Below, one piece after another: positions 25,653-36,100 of a stretch of DNA of 64,000 nucleotides; positions within the stretch are counted from its first letter, which is position 1; every line of letters begins with the position of its first letter. Below the pieces are notes generated by a model, which worked only from the letters and a program-made list of their open reading frames with translations, searched no databases and was not told the DNA's origin. The translations under genes were made by a program, and so were the position numbers. The stretch is from Adhaeribacter swui. Its GTDB lineage: Bacteria; Bacteroidota; Bacteroidia; Cytophagales; Hymenobacteraceae. Location: assembly GCF_014217805.1 (NCBI RefSeq), contig NZ_CP055156.1, positions 3,230,585-3,294,584 on the forward strand. Direction: 5' to 3'.

Positions 25653-26024
25653 TTTTATTTTAGAGGCAGTCTGGATAGTGGTATTTTCCAGATTGCAGTC
25701 CTCGGTACTTCCGAATTGCGCGTTCCACTCGCACACCGATCTTAAGATGGGTAAAAGCGCCAGGCCTTTTTCGGTTAGAGAATATTCTACCCGCGGGGGC
25801 AATTCACTAAAGGCTTCCCGGAGTAAAATGCCATCTTCTTCCATTTCTTTTAAATGCTCGGTTAACACTTTGCGGGTAATTAAAGGTATTAAGTCGTTCA
25901 ATTGCCCAAAGCGGAGCTTTTGGGTATTTAAGGTATGAATAATAATTGGTTTCCATTTGCTTCCTAAAGTAGCCATCGCCCGGGTCATGGGGCAACTTTC
26001 TCCCGAAAATCTATCGTCTCTCAT
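25647..26024 (-). CDS. HxlR family winged-helix regulator
   Basis: A 125-residue protein with the HxlR signature: CPMTRAMATLGSKWKPIIIHTL (Cys near residue 11), LRFGQLNDLIPLITRKVLTEHLKEMEEDGIL and VEYSLTEKGLALLPILRSVCEWN. HxlR proteins bind promoter DNA as dimers and often sense electrophiles or redox state through the N-terminal Cys. It is divergent from the RND efflux operon with a 650-bp gap, so it is a natural candidate to control that operon. No palindrome is obvious in the gap. The start at 26024 puts the conserved Cys at the usual position. Confidence 0.9.
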   Translation of the reverse strand: MRDDRFSGESCPMTRAMATLGSKWKPIIIHTLNTQKLRFGQLNDLIPLITRKVLTEHLKEMEEDGILLREAFSELPPRVEYSLTEKGLALLPILRSVCEWNAQFGSTEDCNLENTTIQTASKIKK

Positions 26025-26678
26025 TTTTTTAAATTTTTAAAATTTCTGGCTTCTACTAACAAGAGCATTCACCAGCTAAGTAAGGTTTTATACGGTATTT
26101 TAACCTGAATGCGCTATTGTTTATTAAATAATCCGGCATTAGAAGTTCTCTATATGTAAACACTTAAAAAAATAAATAGTTTATTTTTAAAACAATTAAT
26201 AGTATCTTTTTGTAACTATTGTCAATTATTCATCTGTTACAAAAAACACTACTACAATGGGAACAATTAATGCCAACAAAATCAATCATTTTTTAATCAA
26301 AAGCTTCTATAAAGCAGGTTACAAAGCCATCAAAAATAACCGCCCTAAGTCAGAGTGGCTGGCTAAACCAACTTATTGTTAATACTTACTCACCAACACC
26401 CTTAAATATAGACAAACCTTTACAAATTAATTAATCTCATGTTTAATACCTTTTATTAGAACAATTCCTCCTTACAAGTTTAAAAACTTTTCAGCCAATC
26501 CTTAAAACAAGTTACCAAAATAGCCAAAGGTTATTCCGGGTAACAAATTCCCAAATACAAGTAATCGTTCGGATGCTATTCCGGCGACTCTTTTAAATTT
26601 TAGGTGCTACTCCCAGAAAAGCTTCGGGGCAAAAGGCCTACTTACATTTTAACATTTTATATTAAAATCTTTTTCATC
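26025..26678. other. 650-bp divergent regulatory gap with one possible small gene
   Basis: The gap between HxlR and the efflux operon is AT-rich and contains the 41-codon reading frame listed at 26257. No terminator, REP or RNA gene was recognised. Its length and divergent position fit a regulatory region for the efflux operon. Confidence 0.45.
26257..26382 (+). CDS. Possible 41-residue small protein
   Basis: A short open frame with ATG at 26257 and TAA at 26380-26382 encodes a basic peptide starting MGTINANKINHFLIKSFYKA and ending KSEWLAKPTYC. The aromatic and Lys pattern looks coding-like, and the AT-rich leader before it resembles promoters here. It could be a leader peptide, a small membrane-active protein or a gene fragment. 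No homologue is known to me; chance cannot be excluded. Confidence 0.35.
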   Translation: MGTINANKINHFLIKSFYKAGYKAIKNNRPKSEWLAKPTYC

Positions 26679-27857
26679 ATGAAAAAACTTAAAAAAATAT
26701 CATATACCCATTCAGTTGCGGTGCTTGGTTTAGTAACGCTGCTATTCGTATCTGCCTGCAGCTCCAAAGAAACTGCCCAAACTGCACCGCCCCCACCGCC
26801 GGCTTTGCCCGTTATAAGTCTGGAGGCCAACGCCGTAACTACTTACCAGGAATATCCGGCTACCGTAGAAGGATTAACCAACATCGAAATCCGGCCGCAG
26901 GTAAACGGCTACCTGGATCAGGTTTATGTAGATGAAGGCGCCTATGTTAAAAAAGGCCAGCCCTTGTTTAAAATAAACGACCTGCCTTACAAAGAACAAC
27001 TAAATACGGCCTTAGCCGGTTTGCACGCCGCAGAAGCCGAACTGGTAAACGCCCAACTGGAAGTAGATAAACTGGAGCCACTGGTTCAGAATAAAGTAGT
27101 TTCGGATGTTCAGCTTAAAACCGCGCAAGCCGCTCATCAATTAGCGAAAGCCCGGGTAGAGCAGGGGAGAGCCGCCGTGGCCGCCGCCAAAATAAACCTG
27201 GGTTATACCACCGTAAAAGCCCCGGTAAGTGGCTACGTGGGCCGTTTGCTCCGGAAACAAGGCAGTCTGGTGGCCCCTACCGATCCGCAGGCCCTTGCCC
27301 AGATTTCGGATGTGCACGAGGTACACGTTTATTTTTCCCTGGGCGAAAGAGACTTTACTAATTTTAAAAACCAGTACCCCGGCCGGAATTTAAACGAAAA
27401 GCTCCGCCTGCTGCCGCCCGTGGATTTAATTTTAACCGACCAAAGCACTTTTGCCAGCCAGGGTAAAATCGACATGATTGATGGGCAGTTTGATAAAAAT
27501 ACCGGCGCGATTACCGTAAGGGCCAGTTTCCCCAACGCCGAAGGTTTCCTGCGGTCGGGTAATACCGGTAAAATACGGCTAAGCCTGAACCACCCCAACA
27601 CCATTCTGGTACCTACCGCCTCCACCGTAGAATTGCAGGACAAAGTGTTTGTTTTTGCCGTCGGCGACAGCAATAAAGTGAGCCGCCAGGCCATTCAGGT
27701 AGCCGGCAAAAGCGGCAGTGCTTACCTCGTGAAAGATGGCTTGAAAGTAGGCGACCGCATTGTTTATAATGGATTTGACCATTTGCAGGAAGGCCAGATT
27801 ATTCAGCCCGAAAAATTAACTCAAGATAGTTTAAACCGCACCTCTTTTATCAGATAA
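26679..27857 (+). CDS. RND efflux periplasmic adaptor (membrane fusion protein), lipoprotein
   Basis: From the ATG at 26679 the protein has 392 residues; the open frame continues upstream to 26604 but the lipoprotein signal MKKLKKISYTHSVAVLGLVTLLFVSAC fixes the start. Typical AcrA/MexA features follow: GLTNIEIRPQVNGYLDQVYVDEGAYVKKGQPLFKI (lipoyl half), a coiled-coil hairpin (LHAAEAELVNAQLEVDKLEPL), GYTTVKAPVSGYVGRLL (second lipoyl half) and beta-barrel/membrane-proximal domains. It joins the inner-membrane pump to the outer-membrane channel. The stop is four bases before the pump gene, showing tight operon organisation. Confidence 0.93.
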   Translation: MKKLKKISYTHSVAVLGLVTLLFVSACSSKETAQTAPPPPPALPVISLEANAVTTYQEYPATVEGLTNIEIRPQVNGYLDQVYVDEGAYVKKGQPLFKINDLPYKEQLNTALAGLHAAEAELVNAQLEVDKLEPLVQNKVVSDVQLKTAQAAHQLAKARVEQGRAAVAAAKINLGYTTVKAPVSGYVGRLLRKQGSLVAPTDPQALAQISDVHEVHVYFSLGERDFTNFKNQYPGRNLNEKLRLLPPVDLILTDQSTFASQGKIDMIDGQFDKNTGAITVRASFPNAEGFLRSGNTGKIRLSLNHPNTILVPTASTVELQDKVFVFAVGDSNKVSRQAIQVAGKSGSAYLVKDGLKVGDRIVYNGFDHLQEGQIIQPEKLTQDSLNRTSFIR

Positions 27858-27861
27858 TACC

Positions 27862-30800
27862 ATGATTAAAAAATTTATTGACCGGCCCGTATTAGCCACG
27901 GTAATTTCCGTGATTCTGGTGCTGCTGGGTATTCTGGGTTTAACCCGGTTACCCCTGGAGCAATTTCCTGAAATAGCCCCGCCGGCGGTTCAGGTAATTG
28001 CCAACTACCCTGGCGCCAACGCCGAAACCGTATTACGGTCGGTGGCGCCCTCCTTGGAAGAATCCATTAACGGGGTAGAAAACATGACCTACATGAGCTC
28101 CACGGCCAGTAACGATGGCTCGCTCATAATTACCGTGTATTTTAAACTGGGCACCGACCCCGATCAGGCTGCCGTAGACGTGCAAAACCGGGTAGCTCAG
28201 GCTACCAGCCAGTTGCCCAGCGAAGTTATTCAGCAAGGTATTACCACCTCCAAACAGCAAAACAGTTTGATTATGGTAATTGATATGTTTTCGGAAGACC
28301 CGAATACGTACGACCAGACTTTCCTTGCCAACTACGCGGCAATCAATATTTTACCGGAAATCAAGCGGATACCTGGTGTTGCCCAATCGATTATTTTTGG
28401 CGGTAATAAAGATTACTCCATGCGGGTGTGGCTCAATCCGGCCCAAATGGCCGCGTACCAGGTAACTCCCAAAGAAGTAATGGCCGCCATTCAGGACAAA
28501 AACCTGGAAGCCGCCCCTGGTAAATTCGGGGAAAGCAGCGCCGAGTCTTTTGAGTACGTTATTAAATACAAAGGCAAGTTAACCCAAACCAGTCAGTACG
28601 AAAACATTGCTATTCGTTCAAATGCCGATGGTTCGGTGTTGCGGCTGAAAGATGTGGCGCGCCTGGAATTTGGTTCGTTTAGTTACGGCAACTTTACCCG
28701 CGTAAACGGCAAGCCCGGCATAAACATCGCGGTACAGCAATTATCCGGTTCCAACTCCAACGACATCCAGATTGCGGTGGCCGAGTTAATGAAAAAAGCC
28801 GAAAAAGACTTCCCGAAAAACGTAAAATATCTGACCTTATACAACACCAAAGTTTCGCTGGATCTTTCCATTAAGCAAGTACAGTATACCTTACTCGAAG
28901 CTTTTATTCTGGTATTTATTGTGGTATTCCTGTTTTTGCAAGACTGGCGTTCTACGTTAATTCCGGCGATTGCGGTGCCGGTGGCCATTATTGGTACTTT
29001 CTTTTTCATGCAATTGTTTGGCTTCTCCATTAACCTGCTCACCTTGTTTGCCCTGGTACTGGCCATTGGGATTGTGGTGGATGATGCCATTGTGGTGGTG
29101 GAGGCCGTGCACGCCAAAATGGAAGCCCGGCACCTGGCCCCTAAACCCGCTACCGTAGAAGCCATGCAGGAAATTACCGGCGCCCTTATTTCGATAACCT
29201 TAGTAATGGCAGCGGTGTTTATACCGGTTGGTTTTCTGGAAGGCTCTACTGGTGTATTTTACCGGCAGTTTGCCTATACCCTGGCCATCGCGATTGTTAT
29301 TTCCGCTGTGAATGCTTTAACGCTCACGCCGGCGCTTACCGCTTTATTTTTAAAAAATAACCACCCTCCCGCTCTTAACGGGCAAAAGAAAAGAAGCTTT
29401 AAAGAAAAGTTTTTTGCCGGCTTTAACACGAGTTTTGAATCCTTAACGCAGCGCTACGTAAGCAGCATCCGGTTTTTACTCCGGACCAAATGGCTGGCTT
29501 TAGGCGGTTTGGTGGTGGTAACGCTGGCCACGGCCTGGATGGTTAACCGCACGCCAACGGGCTTTATACCTTCCGAAGATCAGGGCTTTATTGCGATTTC
29601 ACTTACCATGCCTTCTGGCGCTTCTTTAGAACGCACCACGGCCGTAATGGCGCAGCAGGAAGCTATTCTGGATAAGCTGGAATCTAAAAAATACCTGATG
29701 GGCTTGTCTGGATTTAACATCTTAACCCAATCTTCCAGCCCTTCTTCCGGTATTGCCTTTATTCTTTTAAAGCCAACCGCCGAACGAGGAAAAGTAAAAG
29801 ATATTAACGCCATTATGAATGAGGTAAGGCAAAAGCTTGCCGCCATCAAAGGCGCCGATTTCTTTGTTTTTACTTTCCCAACGGTGCCGGGCTTCAGCAA
29901 CGTAGATGCCCTGGATTTGGTATTGCAGGATAAGACCGGCGGACGCTTAGATAAGTTCAGTGGTATCTCTACTGGCTTTATCGGGGAGTTAATGAAACAA
30001 CCCGAAATTGCTTTTGCCTTTACCGCCTTTAAAGCCGATTATCCCCAGTTTGAGTTAGAAGTCGACGAAAAGAAAGCCGACCAACTAGGCGTAAACACGA
30101 AAGAAATACTGCAAACCATGCAGGTGTATTTCGGCAGCGCCCAGGCCTCTGATTTTAACCGCTTCGGAAAATATTACCGGGTAATTGTGCAAGCCGATAA
30201 AGTTAACCGCGCCGATCCTTCGACCATTGATCAGGTATTTGTGAAAAATAATACCGGCGACATGGTGCCACTCAATACGTTGGTAAAACTAACCCGGGTG
30301 TATGGCTCCGAAAACGTATCGCGGTACAACTTATTTAACTCCATTCAGATTAATGCCATTCCGAAACCCGGCTTTAGTTCCGGCGATGCCATCAGCGCTA
30401 TCCGGCGGGTAGCCGAAAAGCAATTGCCCAACGGGTATACCTACGAGTTTTCGGGCCAAACCCGCGAAGAAATTTCTTCGGGTGGCCAATCGGCGGTGGT
30501 GTTTGTCTTGTGTCTGATCTTTGTGTACTTCCTGCTTTCCGCGCAGTACGAAAGTTATTTGTTGCCGCTGTCAGTTATTCTTTCTATTCCAACCGGTATA
30601 TTCGGGGTGTTTGTGGCTATTGGTTTTGCCGGAATCTCGAATAACATTTACGTGCAGGTAGCCTTAATTATGCTCGTGGGCTTGCTCGCGAAAAACGCCA
30701 TTCTGATTGTGGAGTTTGCGCTGCAACGGCGGCACGCGGGATTGCCTTTGGCGAAAGCCGCCATGGAAGCCAGTAAATTGCGTTTACGCCCCATCATCAT

Positions 30801-31059
30801 GACTTCCCTGGCCTTTGTGGTGGGCTTAGTGCCGATGATGTTCGCTTCCGGGCCTTCGGCGCAAGGGAACCACTCCATTAGTATCGGGGCCGCCGGCGGT
30901 ATGTTATCCGGGGTAATTCTGGGCTTATTTGTTATTCCGGTGCTGTTCGTGATATTCCAACACCTCCAGGAAAAAATTACCGGCAAACCGGTCCGCATTC
31001 TGCCGGAGCAAACCAAAGAACATATTCCCCTAAATGCTCTGCAATCCATAACAAATTAA
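27862..31059 (+). CDS. RND (HAE1) multidrug efflux permease, AcrB/MexB-like
   Basis: A 1065-residue inner-membrane pump, full length. It begins MIKKFIDRPVLATVISVILVLLGILGL (TM1) and has PxxxPxxVxVxAxYPGA-type porter sequence (IAPPAVQVIANYPGAN). The proton relay Asp pair is in LAIGIVVDDAIVVVEAVHAKME (TM4) and the relay Lys in GLLAKNAILIVEFALQRR (TM10). Large periplasmic loops between TM1-2 and TM7-8 are present. It exports hydrophobic drugs, bile-like compounds or metabolites using the proton gradient. It is the middle gene of the operon with the adaptor and the TolC-type channel; substrate range is unknown. A hairpin follows the stop before the third gene. Confidence 0.95.
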   Translation: MIKKFIDRPVLATVISVILVLLGILGLTRLPLEQFPEIAPPAVQVIANYPGANAETVLRSVAPSLEESINGVENMTYMSSTASNDGSLIITVYFKLGTDPDQAAVDVQNRVAQATSQLPSEVIQQGITTSKQQNSLIMVIDMFSEDPNTYDQTFLANYAAINILPEIKRIPGVAQSIIFGGNKDYSMRVWLNPAQMAAYQVTPKEVMAAIQDKNLEAAPGKFGESSAESFEYVIKYKGKLTQTSQYENIAIRSNADGSVLRLKDVARLEFGSFSYGNFTRVNGKPGINIAVQQLSGSNSNDIQIAVAELMKKAEKDFPKNVKYLTLYNTKVSLDLSIKQVQYTLLEAFILVFIVVFLFLQDWRSTLIPAIAVPVAIIGTFFFMQLFGFSINLLTLFALVLAIGIVVDDAIVVVEAVHAKMEARHLAPKPATVEAMQEITGALISITLVMAAVFIPVGFLEGSTGVFYRQFAYTLAIAIVISAVNALTLTPALTALFLKNNHPPALNGQKKRSFKEKFFAGFNTSFESLTQRYVSSIRFLLRTKWLALGGLVVVTLATAWMVNRTPTGFIPSEDQGFIAISLTMPSGASLERTTAVMAQQEAILDKLESKKYLMGLSGFNILTQSSSPSSGIAFILLKPTAERGKVKDINAIMNEVRQKLAAIKGADFFVFTFPTVPGFSNVDALDLVLQDKTGGRLDKFSGISTGFIGELMKQPEIAFAFTAFKADYPQFELEVDEKKADQLGVNTKEILQTMQVYFGSAQASDFNRFGKYYRVIVQADKVNRADPSTIDQVFVKNNTGDMVPLNTLVKLTRVYGSENVSRYNLFNSIQINAIPKPGFSSGDAISAIRRVAEKQLPNGYTYEFSGQTREEISSGGQSAVVFVLCLIFVYFLLSAQYESYLLPLSVILSIPTGIFGVFVAIGFAGISNNIYVQVALIMLVGLLAKNAILIVEFALQRRHAGLPLAKAAMEASKLRLRPIIMTSLAFVVGLVPMMFASGPSAQGNHSISIGAAGGMLSGVILGLFVIPVLFVIFQHLQEKITGKPVRILPEQTKEHIPLNALQSITN

Positions 31060-31068
31060 TCTATCAAG

Positions 31069-31104
31069 CCAGGCACCAGTTTCCTGCTGGATGCCGGTGC
31101 CTGG
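31069..31104 (+). terminator. Intraoperonic hairpin with T-run
   Basis: Stem CCAGGCACC (31069-31077) with GGTGCCTGG (31096-31104), followed by TTTTTA, between the permease and the channel genes. It may attenuate read-through and lower channel expression relative to the pump. Confidence 0.65.
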
Positions 31105-31126
31105 TTTTTAAAAAATTTAAAAAATC

Positions 31127-32542
31127 ATGCAAAAATATATAACAAGTTGGCCTTTCATGCTCGCGGTGCTTATTGTTACTGCCTGCAAAGTATCCGAGGA
31201 CAAAACAAGTTCCCTGGCCAAGGTACCGGAGCAATTCCGGAATGCGCTCACTACCGAAACCACCAGCATTGCCGATTTAGAATGGAAAAGCTTTTTCACC
31301 GAAGCTACGCTGCAAAGATTGATTGACAGCGCCATTGTTAAAAATTACGATATGCAGGTGGCCGTTAAAAACATTGAAGCGGCTAATCTCCAGCTCAAAC
31401 AAACCCGCTGGAACTACGTGCCGGAAGTAAATTTGCAGGTGAGTACCAGCACGAATAACCCCTCTGAAAATAGTATAACCGGTTTAAACTTAAGCCAGTT
31501 TGATTTAGGGATTAAACACATTAACGATTATACCGCCGGAATAAACTTATCCTGGGAGGCGGATATCTGGGGCAAAATCCGGAATCAGCAAAAAGCAGCG
31601 CTGGCGGCTTATCTGCAAACCCAGGAGGCCCGCAAAGCCATTCAAACCAATATTGTAGCGGCCGTTTCCAAAGGCTTTTATAATTTGTTAATGCTGGATG
31701 CCCAGTTAAAAATTGCGCAAAAAAACATTGCCTTAAACGATAGTACCTTGGCTATTATCCGGTTGCAATACAAAGCCGGCCAGGTAACGGCCCTGGCGGT
31801 ACAACAAGCCGAAGCCCAGCAACAGGTAGCTACCCAACTTTTGCCGCAGTTCGAACAGAATATTGCTATCCAGGAGAATTTTTTAAAAATTCTGTCCGGC
31901 GAACTACCGGATAAAGTAGAACGCAGCATTTCCCTGGACCAATTAACGTTTCCGGAAGAGTTGTCGGCTGGCGTTCCGGCCACGCTGGTGAGTCGCCGGC
32001 CCGATGTAAAAAGTTATGAGCTTGCTTTGACCGCGGCCAACGCCCGGATTGGGGTAACCAAAGCCAACATGTATCCGGCACTTCGTATTACGGCGACCGG
32101 GGGGCTTAATTCTTTTAGCAGCAGTAATTGGTTTAACGTACCGGCTTCATTATTTGGCATTGTGTCGGGGAGTGTGTTGCAGCCGGTTCTGCAGTCCCGG
32201 AGATTACGGACCCAGTACGAAGTTGCCAAAATAGAACGCGATAAAGCCGTGTTGCAATTCCGCCAATCGGTGCTGGTAGCAGTGGGCGAAACGTCGGATG
32301 CCCTGGTGAAAATAGATAAGTTAAAAACCCAGGAGGCCACTGCCATCCAGCGCGTGCAAACCCTACGGCAAGCCACAGCCAACGCCAACATGCTATTTAA
32401 AAGTGGCATTGCCAATTATCTCGAAGTAATTACCGCCCAAAGCAACGTGCTGCAAAGTGAACTAACCTTGGCCGCTGTTAGAAGACAACGACTCGATGCG
32501 GTAACGGAACTCTATGCCGCGCTGGGTGGTGGCTGGAAGTAA
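31127..32542 (+). CDS. TolC/OprM-like outer-membrane efflux lipoprotein (NodT family)
   Basis: A 471-residue protein with lipobox VTAC (MQKYITSWPFMLAVLIVTAC). Two repeated OEP domains are visible: SIVKNYDMQVAVKNIEAANLQLKQTRWNYVPEVNLQVS and the matching TAANARIGVTKANMYPALRITATGGLNSF in the second half, the hallmark internal duplication of NodT/OprM proteins. RRPDVKSYELAL is the family's conserved junction. Trimers form the outer-membrane channel for the RND pump upstream. The gene lies 67 bp after the permease with a hairpin between, and a terminator follows at 32604. Assignment to the operon is firm. Confidence 0.94.
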   Translation: MQKYITSWPFMLAVLIVTACKVSEDKTSSLAKVPEQFRNALTTETTSIADLEWKSFFTEATLQRLIDSAIVKNYDMQVAVKNIEAANLQLKQTRWNYVPEVNLQVSTSTNNPSENSITGLNLSQFDLGIKHINDYTAGINLSWEADIWGKIRNQQKAALAAYLQTQEARKAIQTNIVAAVSKGFYNLLMLDAQLKIAQKNIALNDSTLAIIRLQYKAGQVTALAVQQAEAQQQVATQLLPQFEQNIAIQENFLKILSGELPDKVERSISLDQLTFPEELSAGVPATLVSRRPDVKSYELALTAANARIGVTKANMYPALRITATGGLNSFSSSNWFNVPASLFGIVSGSVLQPVLQSRRLRTQYEVAKIERDKAVLQFRQSVLVAVGETSDALVKIDKLKTQEATAIQRVQTLRQATANANMLFKSGIANYLEVITAQSNVLQSELTLAAVRRQRLDAVTELYAALGGGWK

Positions 32543-32603
32543 AAAATTTTAAAAATTTAGTTCTAAAATGGCGAAGTAATCTTAAGATTATGGCCATAAA
32601 ATT

Positions 32604-32638
32604 AAAAAAGGAAGATGCGTATAGCGTCTTCCTTTTTT
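32604..32638 (+). terminator. Intrinsic terminator of the RND operon
   Basis: Stem AAAAAAGGAAGATGC (32604-32618) with GCGTCTTCCTTTTTT (32624-32638), one wobble pair, ending in a T-run about 60 bp after the channel gene. Confidence 0.88.
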
Positions 32639-32700
32639 TATGCACCAATAGCATTGTAAATAGTCAATACGTTCCAAAAAGATAGAAATAGGAAGTGCAA

Positions 32701-33015
32701 ACATCAAATTACCTAGCCCTTAGCCCCATAGGCAATCGGGAACATCTGACGCGTTTGTTTGAGCAGTTCTATGAGCAGAAATTTCACCTTATCACCAAAA
32801 TTCGCAGTAAGATGAAAAGCAAACTCCTGCTCTTAAAAGATAAACGCAATTTGCGGAAATGAGCTTAGAGCGAATCAGCTTCTGTTATCCTGATGCGTGT
32901 TTTTGACCTGGAGAATACCTGTCATCGTAGTCCGATTAACTCCTATGACCACATGCTCCATGCTGCTTTACTAGTAGCTGCCAGTTCTATAAGATTCGTT
33001 AGTTTTAGAAAATAA
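32701..33015 (+). pseudogene. Degraded IS982-family transposase remnant
   Basis: No start survives, but one frame reads HLTRLFEQFYEQKFHLITKI RSKMKSKLLLLKDK, then in-frame TGA and TAG stops near 32860, and after them FDLENTCHRSPINSYDHMLHAALL. These are the C-terminal blocks of IS982 DDE transposases (LVTKIRSKMKNKLL ... LENxRHRSPxN). Internal residues are missing and the N-terminal two thirds are absent, so the element is dead. Terminal inverted repeats are not recognisable. It lies between the RND operon and the cupredoxin fusion gene. Confidence 0.75.
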
Positions 33016-33185
33016 ATAGAGCAAAAATTTTAAATTTTAACTATTATCGGTTTAATTTTTAAAAAATTAGCTTTCCGGTAAGTTTCAGATAAAAGGTTTT
33101 ATTCTGGTTTCGTCCTGAAAATAAATAGAGCCTGCAACCGGAATAAAATATCGGTTTGCACCAAGCGCGTACTAACACTGGCACC

Positions 33186-36100
33186 ATGAACAAAAAGTTA
33201 TTCTTTTTCCCACTCTGCGTACTGCTGTTCTTGTTTTTATCCTGCGGAAGAAAAGCCGCGGTTTATCCGTTAAATCCGGAGCCAAACAGCCATATTGTTT
33301 TTGTGGGTAATACTTTTGCGGTGGCTTTGCAAGAAAATAATTACCTGGAAACTTTCTTGTACAAAAGCTTTCCGGAGAAAAACCTCACCATCCGGAATTT
33401 GGCCTGGAGCGCCGATGAAGTAAATTTGCAGCCCCGCCCGGTTAATTTCGGCTCCCTGGACCAGCACCTGCAAAATCAAAAAGCTGATGTTATTTTCGCT
33501 TGTTTTGGGTTAAACGAAGCCTTTAAAGGGCCGGATAGCTTACAAAGTTTTCAGCAACAGTTAAGTAAGTTTCTTCGCCATTTGCAACAGCAAAAATACA
33601 ACGGCCGGTCCACGCCCCAGGTTATTCTGGTTTCGCCGATCGCGCACGAAAAACTGGTCGGCTTTTTACCCGACCCCGCGGCGCACAACCAAAATCTGAA
33701 AAAATATACCCAAGGAATGTGGCAAGTTGCCGAAAATTTAAAAATTCCTTTTATTGATTTATACGAACCAACTGCCCAACTCATGGCAAGTAATGCCGAT
33801 TCCTTAACCAGCAACGGCATTCATTTAAATGATCGGGGCTACCGGCAAGTAAGCGAAATAATGGCTCAGGCGCTGGATTTACCGGTGAGCACCTGGTATT
33901 CGGATGCTACTTTTGCTAATCTCCGGAAAGTAATCAAGATAAAGAACCAACATTTCTTTTACCGGTTTAGGGCTGGCAACGAAGAGTATATTTATGGCCG
34001 GCGGCGAGAGTGGGCCGGCGGGCAAGCGCTGCCGGCAGAGTTACCCCAGATAGACCAAATCGTACTGCAACTCGACAGTCTTATCTGGGCAGGGGCATCG
34101 GGCAACCCGGCACCGGATATGCAAAAAGTGCAAAACGCCATTCAGTTTGCCCGGCAGTATACGCCTCTGAAAGAATCAAGAGAAGCCCTGGAAAAAGCAA
34201 AATCCCAGTTTATACTACAGGAGGGTTATGAGATTAACTTATTTGCTTCTGAGTTGGATTTCCCGGTAGCCAATCCGGTGTCGTTTACTTTTGATCCGCA
34301 GGGCAGAATGTGGCTAGGTACCATGCCGGCTTACCCGCACTATTACCCCGGCAGTCCCCCCGACGACCAAATTATTATTCTGGAAGATACCAACCAGGAC
34401 GGGAAAGCCGATAAGCACACCGTATTTGCCGATAGCTTGTACCTGCCGTTGGGGTTTGAGCTGGGTGATGGCGGTGCTTACGTAACCCAGGCGCCTAATT
34501 TTGTTTTCTTAAAAGATACCAACAACGACGGCCACGCCGACCAGAAAAAAATTTTACTTACGGGTTTCGGAGCCGAAGATTCGCACCATGCTATCAGTAA
34601 TTACACCTGGGGCCCCGACGGAGCCTTATACATGCACGAAGGTACTTTTTTGCATTCGCAGGTAGAAACTCCTTATGGCCCGGTTAGAGGTGCCAACGGC
34701 ATTACCTGGCGCTACGAACCCCGCACCTTTAAATTAGAGCCCTACGTTTCTTATCCGTACGCTAATCCGTGGGGCAATGTATTTACCCGCACCGGCACCC
34801 ATATTATCGGCGATGTATCTACCGGCATGAATTATTTTGCGCCGCCGCTTACCGTAGCCATTAACTATCCGATTAAGCACAAGGAGATGAAAGATTTCCT
34901 TACTTCGCCCCAACGACCTAAAACATGTGGTTTAGAAATAATTTCGAGCCGGCAGTTTCCGGAAAGCGCGCAAGGTAATATTCTTTTTAATACATTCATT
35001 GGTTTTCAGGGCATTAAGCAGCATAAATTAGCCGAGGACGGGAGCGGCATTATTGCGCAGGAAACAGAGCCGCTTTTGCAATCCAAAGATCCTAATTTCC
35101 GGCCGGTAGATATTAAATTTGGCCCCGACGGAGCCCTGTACGTATTGGATTGGTACGATGCCATTATCCAGCATGGCGAGCAAGCTTTCCGCGATTCGCT
35201 CCGGGACCATACCCGCGGCCGTATCTGGCGCATCACCTACAAAAACAAAAACACTTTAAAACCCCTTGACCTGACCCAACTAAACCTGAGCCAGCTGCTG
35301 GATCAATTAAAAGTTTATGAAGACCGTACCAGGTACCGCACCAGAATGCAGCTAAGAACTTTTGCTGCGGAGCAAGTAATGCCAGCTTTGGCCAAGTGGC
35401 TTGCCGGGCTCAACCCCAAAGACGCAGATTACGCGTACCATAAACTAGAAGGGCTGTGGGTTTACCAGCAGTTTAATCAGCCGGAAGAAAAACTGTTGAA
35501 CGAACTTTTAAAAAGCCCGGATTATCACGTACGGGCGGCGGCTACCCGGGTGTTGTTTTATTGGCGCGAACATATAAAAGATGCCGAGGCCAAGCTTATT
35601 GCTATGGCACACGATGCTGCCCCACGGGTAAGGGTAGAAGCCATTGCCTGGTTGAGTCATTTTAATACGGAAGCCAGTGTAAAAGCTTTACTGGCCGCTA
35701 CAGCGTTGCCCTCCGACGATTACATCAACTACGCTTTAAACGAATCTTTTAAACATTTAAAACCTGTTTGGATGGCTATGTTTAAAAATAACCAACAATT
35801 TCTGGCCGATGAACCCGAAAAAGCCGCTCGTTTGCTGCAGCCATTGGCTTCGCAAAAAGATTTAAATGCCACAGAATACTTTGTGAAAGATGATCCGCTC
35901 TGGCATGCCTATTCGTACCGGGCCCTTTCGCCGGAAGATTACGCTGCTTTAGCCAATGTGCCCGCAGTAACCCGGTTCCGGAAGAGCTTGCCCGAATTAC
36001 CGGCAGACGACCAAGTGCAACCGGTTAAAACTCCTAAACCTACAAACTCTAAACCAGAGGGATTTGTAATACAGGTTGCTTCTGTACCGGGAAAAATGTT

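Noticed and set aside
32577-32592. Small AT palindrome TAATCTTAAGATTA after the channel gene
   Set aside because: Short, AT-rich and adjacent to a clear terminator; likely chance.
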